A DNA stretch of 7,587 bases from Chloroflexota bacterium (GTDB lineage Bacteria; Chloroflexota; Anaerolineae; Aggregatilineales; Phototrophicaceae), in NCBI GenBank assembly GCA_003242205.1, contig QGUR01000223.1, positions 1-7,587 of the forward strand, written 5' to 3'. Every line of letters begins with the position of its first letter. The stretch's first letter is position 1. The position numbers and the translations under genes were made by a program. The notes below the pieces were generated by a model. That model was not told the DNA's origin and did not search any database. It worked only from the letters and a program-made list of their open reading frames with translations. Positions 6,723 to 7,587 of this stretch are shown here, one piece after another.

Positions 6723-6756
6723 ACGGATGTCAGTCTTCGCCGTGACCAACATCCGT
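6723..6756. repeat. Compact dyad upstream of the potB promoter (operator or hairpin)
   Basis: ACGGATGT (6723-6730) and ACATCCGT (6749-6756) are perfect inverted copies. Inside, past a symmetrical CA/CA mismatch, GTC (6733-6735) pairs with GAC (6744-6746), leaving an 8-base centre. On the plus strand a run of five T (6759-6763) follows, as in an intrinsic terminator, but there is no plus-strand gene to terminate. Its position, about 60-95 bases upstream of the inferred potB start site, also fits an activator binding site. Confidence 0.45.
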
Positions 6757-6781
6757 GATTTTTGGCCTACAGTATGGGCGT

Positions 6782-6874
6782 GCGGGCATTCCAAAAGACG
6801 CAACCACACGCTCCAGACAGTCTTCACCAGTCCCGCCAGAACCGAAGTACTGCACAGCCATTTGGAATGCTCGC
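6782..6874. repeat. Long-range 14-bp inverted repeat with 65-base spacer
   Basis: GCGGGCATTCCAAA (6782-6795) and TTTGGAATGCTCGC (6861-6874) are complementary at 13 of 14 positions; the inner 10 bases are perfect. The single exception (G6785 with T6871) would be a G-U pair in a plus-strand RNA and a C/A mismatch in a minus-strand RNA. The 93-base unit lies wholly between genes. I see no target-site duplication at its ends. Confidence 0.5.
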
Positions 6875-6901
6875 TTCCTCTGTTACTCCATTCTTCCTGA
6901 T

Positions 6902-6936
6902 GTCGCCCCGTCGCACGCACCACACGACGGGGCGAC
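6902..6936 (-). terminator. Perfect 12-bp stem-loop downstream of the peptide-binding gene
   Basis: GTCGCCCCGTCG (6902-6913) and CGACGGGGCGAC (6925-6936) pair perfectly with an 11-base loop. It begins about 66 bases after the stop codon of the gene at 7003-7587 and probably ends or protects its transcript. On the minus strand no T run follows, so it is not a classical intrinsic terminator. The plus-strand side is followed by CTCCTTATTT, moderately T-rich, so it may act in both directions. Confidence 0.55.
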
Positions 6937-7002
6937 CTCCTTATTTATGGCTATGGCTAGCTTCTGACCGGTCTGGCGGCTGGTTAGGACGCCGTGGAGA
7001 CC

Positions 7003-7587
7003 TTAATCGGCATAGCTGAGCTGCGTGACGTCCAGAATCCACTGAGGATGATAGACCTCACCCTGCAGCCCGGTGCGGTAGGCGACCTGAATGCCATTCT
7101 GCAGGAAGGGAGCCCACGGGCCGGACTGCTGCAGCCATTCCTGAATCGACTGGAACAATTCGACGCGCGTTTCCACATCGAGTTCAACTTCGGCGCGGTC
7201 GCGCAGTTCCAGCAGTTCCGGATCGGCGTTCTCATCGGTCCAGTTCACACGCAGGCCGAGCGTACGTCCGGGCAGGAAAACGAGATGGTTGCCGGGGTCG
7301 ATGTAGTCGGGATGCCAGAACCAGTAGCCAAACGCCGACTTGCCGCTGCGGTAGTCCTCGAACGCGATGTTAACGTCCTGCGGATTCAGGTTGACCTGAA
7401 TACCGACTTCGGCCAGATCGGCCTGAATCTTCTGCGCGTTGGTATCCCAGTTCACGCCGGCGTAGGTCCATGCCGGATAGCTGAGGGTCGTCTCGAAACC
7501 GTCCGCGTAACCGGCTTCGGCCAGCAATTCACGAGCGCGGTCCAAATCGCGCGTGAACGCCCGTTCCTGCGGCAGCGCGCCGAGGAA
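7003..7587 (-). CDS. Family 5 (peptide-type) ABC solute-binding protein, C-terminal part
   Basis: Only the last 194 residues and the TAA stop (7005-7003) are in the window; the gene continues past the right edge, where the frame is open to base 7587. The TTG at 7545 is an internal leucine. The fragment begins FLGALPQERAF and then has LDRARELLAEAGYADGF, the well-known stretch of DppA/OppA-type binding proteins (SBP_bac_5), followed by an alternating pattern with an amphipathic helix (AQKIQADLAEVGIQVNL), then a WFWHPDYIDPGN segment and a tail with ELFQSIQEWLQQSGPWAPFL. These proteins bind peptides or other small solutes outside the membrane and feed an ABC importer. The substrate cannot be told from this part. 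No permease or ATPase for it is visible here; they may lie to the right or elsewhere. A strong stem-loop downstream separates it from potB. Confidence 0.88.
   Translation of the reverse strand, partial: FLGALPQERAFTRDLDRARELLAEAGYADGFETTLSYPAWTYAGVNWDTNAQKIQADLAEVGIQVNLNPQDVNIAFEDYRSGKSAFGYWFWHPDYIDPGNHLVFLPGRTLGLRVNWTDENADPELLELRDRAEVELDVETRVELFQSIQEWLQQSGPWAPFLQNGIQVAYRTGLQGEVYHPQWILDVTQLSYAD

Larger units (their letters stand above)
6598..7002. other. 405-base non-coding region between potB and the peptide-binding gene
   Basis: I see no convincing gene here. It holds, in minus-strand reading order, a perfect stem-loop after the peptide-binding gene (6902-6936), a long-range inverted repeat (6782-6874), a compact dyad (6723-6756) and a candidate potB promoter (6667-6694). 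A 43-residue open frame (6730-6861, minus) is discussed as a finding only. Base composition is visibly more AT-rich than in the flanking genes. Confidence 0.7.

Noticed and set aside
5983..6900. Plus-strand open frame of 305 residues opposite potB running into the non-coding region
   Set aside because: The part opposite potB is an antisense shadow, and the part beyond it has random-looking composition. No start signal or domain.
6417..6923. Minus-strand frame of 168 residues starting at the GTG after AAGGAGGT
   Set aside because: It overlaps the first 180 bases of potB in another frame, shows no domain, and its intergenic part looks random, despite the good ribosome-site-like motif.
1..7587. 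CRISPR arrays, tRNA or rRNA genes, insertion sequences, defence or phage modules
   Set aside because: No spaced direct repeats, no cloverleaf or rRNA-like stretches, and no transposase or integrase motifs were seen on either strand.

Overview
The window is an ordinary bacterial chromosome segment whose core is a polyamine-type (spermidine/putrescine) ABC importer on the minus strand. Two unrelated plus-strand genes lie on its left, and the end of a peptide-type solute-binding protein gene lies on its right. It is GC-rich, with GTG/TTG codons common at potential starts. The first gene belongs to a ParB-like family that I associate with Chloroflexota (Anaerolineae and relatives), and the second is a divergent CofE-like protein of a kind I also associate with that phylum. 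I therefore infer a Chloroflexota bacterium. This rests on memory of families, with no database check, and there is no rRNA or other marker gene in the window.

Layout from left to right: a short leader with a candidate promoter (1-131); a ParB-like DNA-binding/regulatory protein (132-1121, +); a coenzyme F420-0:L-glutamate ligase-like protein (1242-2051, +). Then, tail to tail after only 11 bases and all on the minus strand: potA ATPase (2063-3235), a 266-base gap holding a terminator-like hairpin, a second hairpin and a strong promoter, potD binding protein (3502-4617), a 169-base gap, potC permease (4787-5713) and potB permease (5725-6597). Next comes a 405-base non-coding region with several inverted repeats and a candidate potB promoter (6598-7002). 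Last is the C-terminal part of a family 5 solute-binding protein (7003 to the right edge, minus strand).

How it works together: transcription runs right to left, potB-potC-potD-potA. PotB and PotC form the membrane channel, PotD captures the substrate outside the membrane, and a PotA dimer hydrolyses ATP. potB and potC are tightly coupled (11-base gap, ribosome site on the potB stop codon). potA looks separately transcribed, because a consensus -10 box and a fair -35 lie just upstream and hairpins sit between it and potD. The peptide-binding gene to the right ends in a perfect 12-bp stem-loop and is probably a separate unit.

I did not find a clear new biological system. The points most worth a second look are the structured 6598-7002 region, the altered motif of the CofE-like protein, the potD-potA junction, and the PotD features (no lipobox, changed ligand-site residues).
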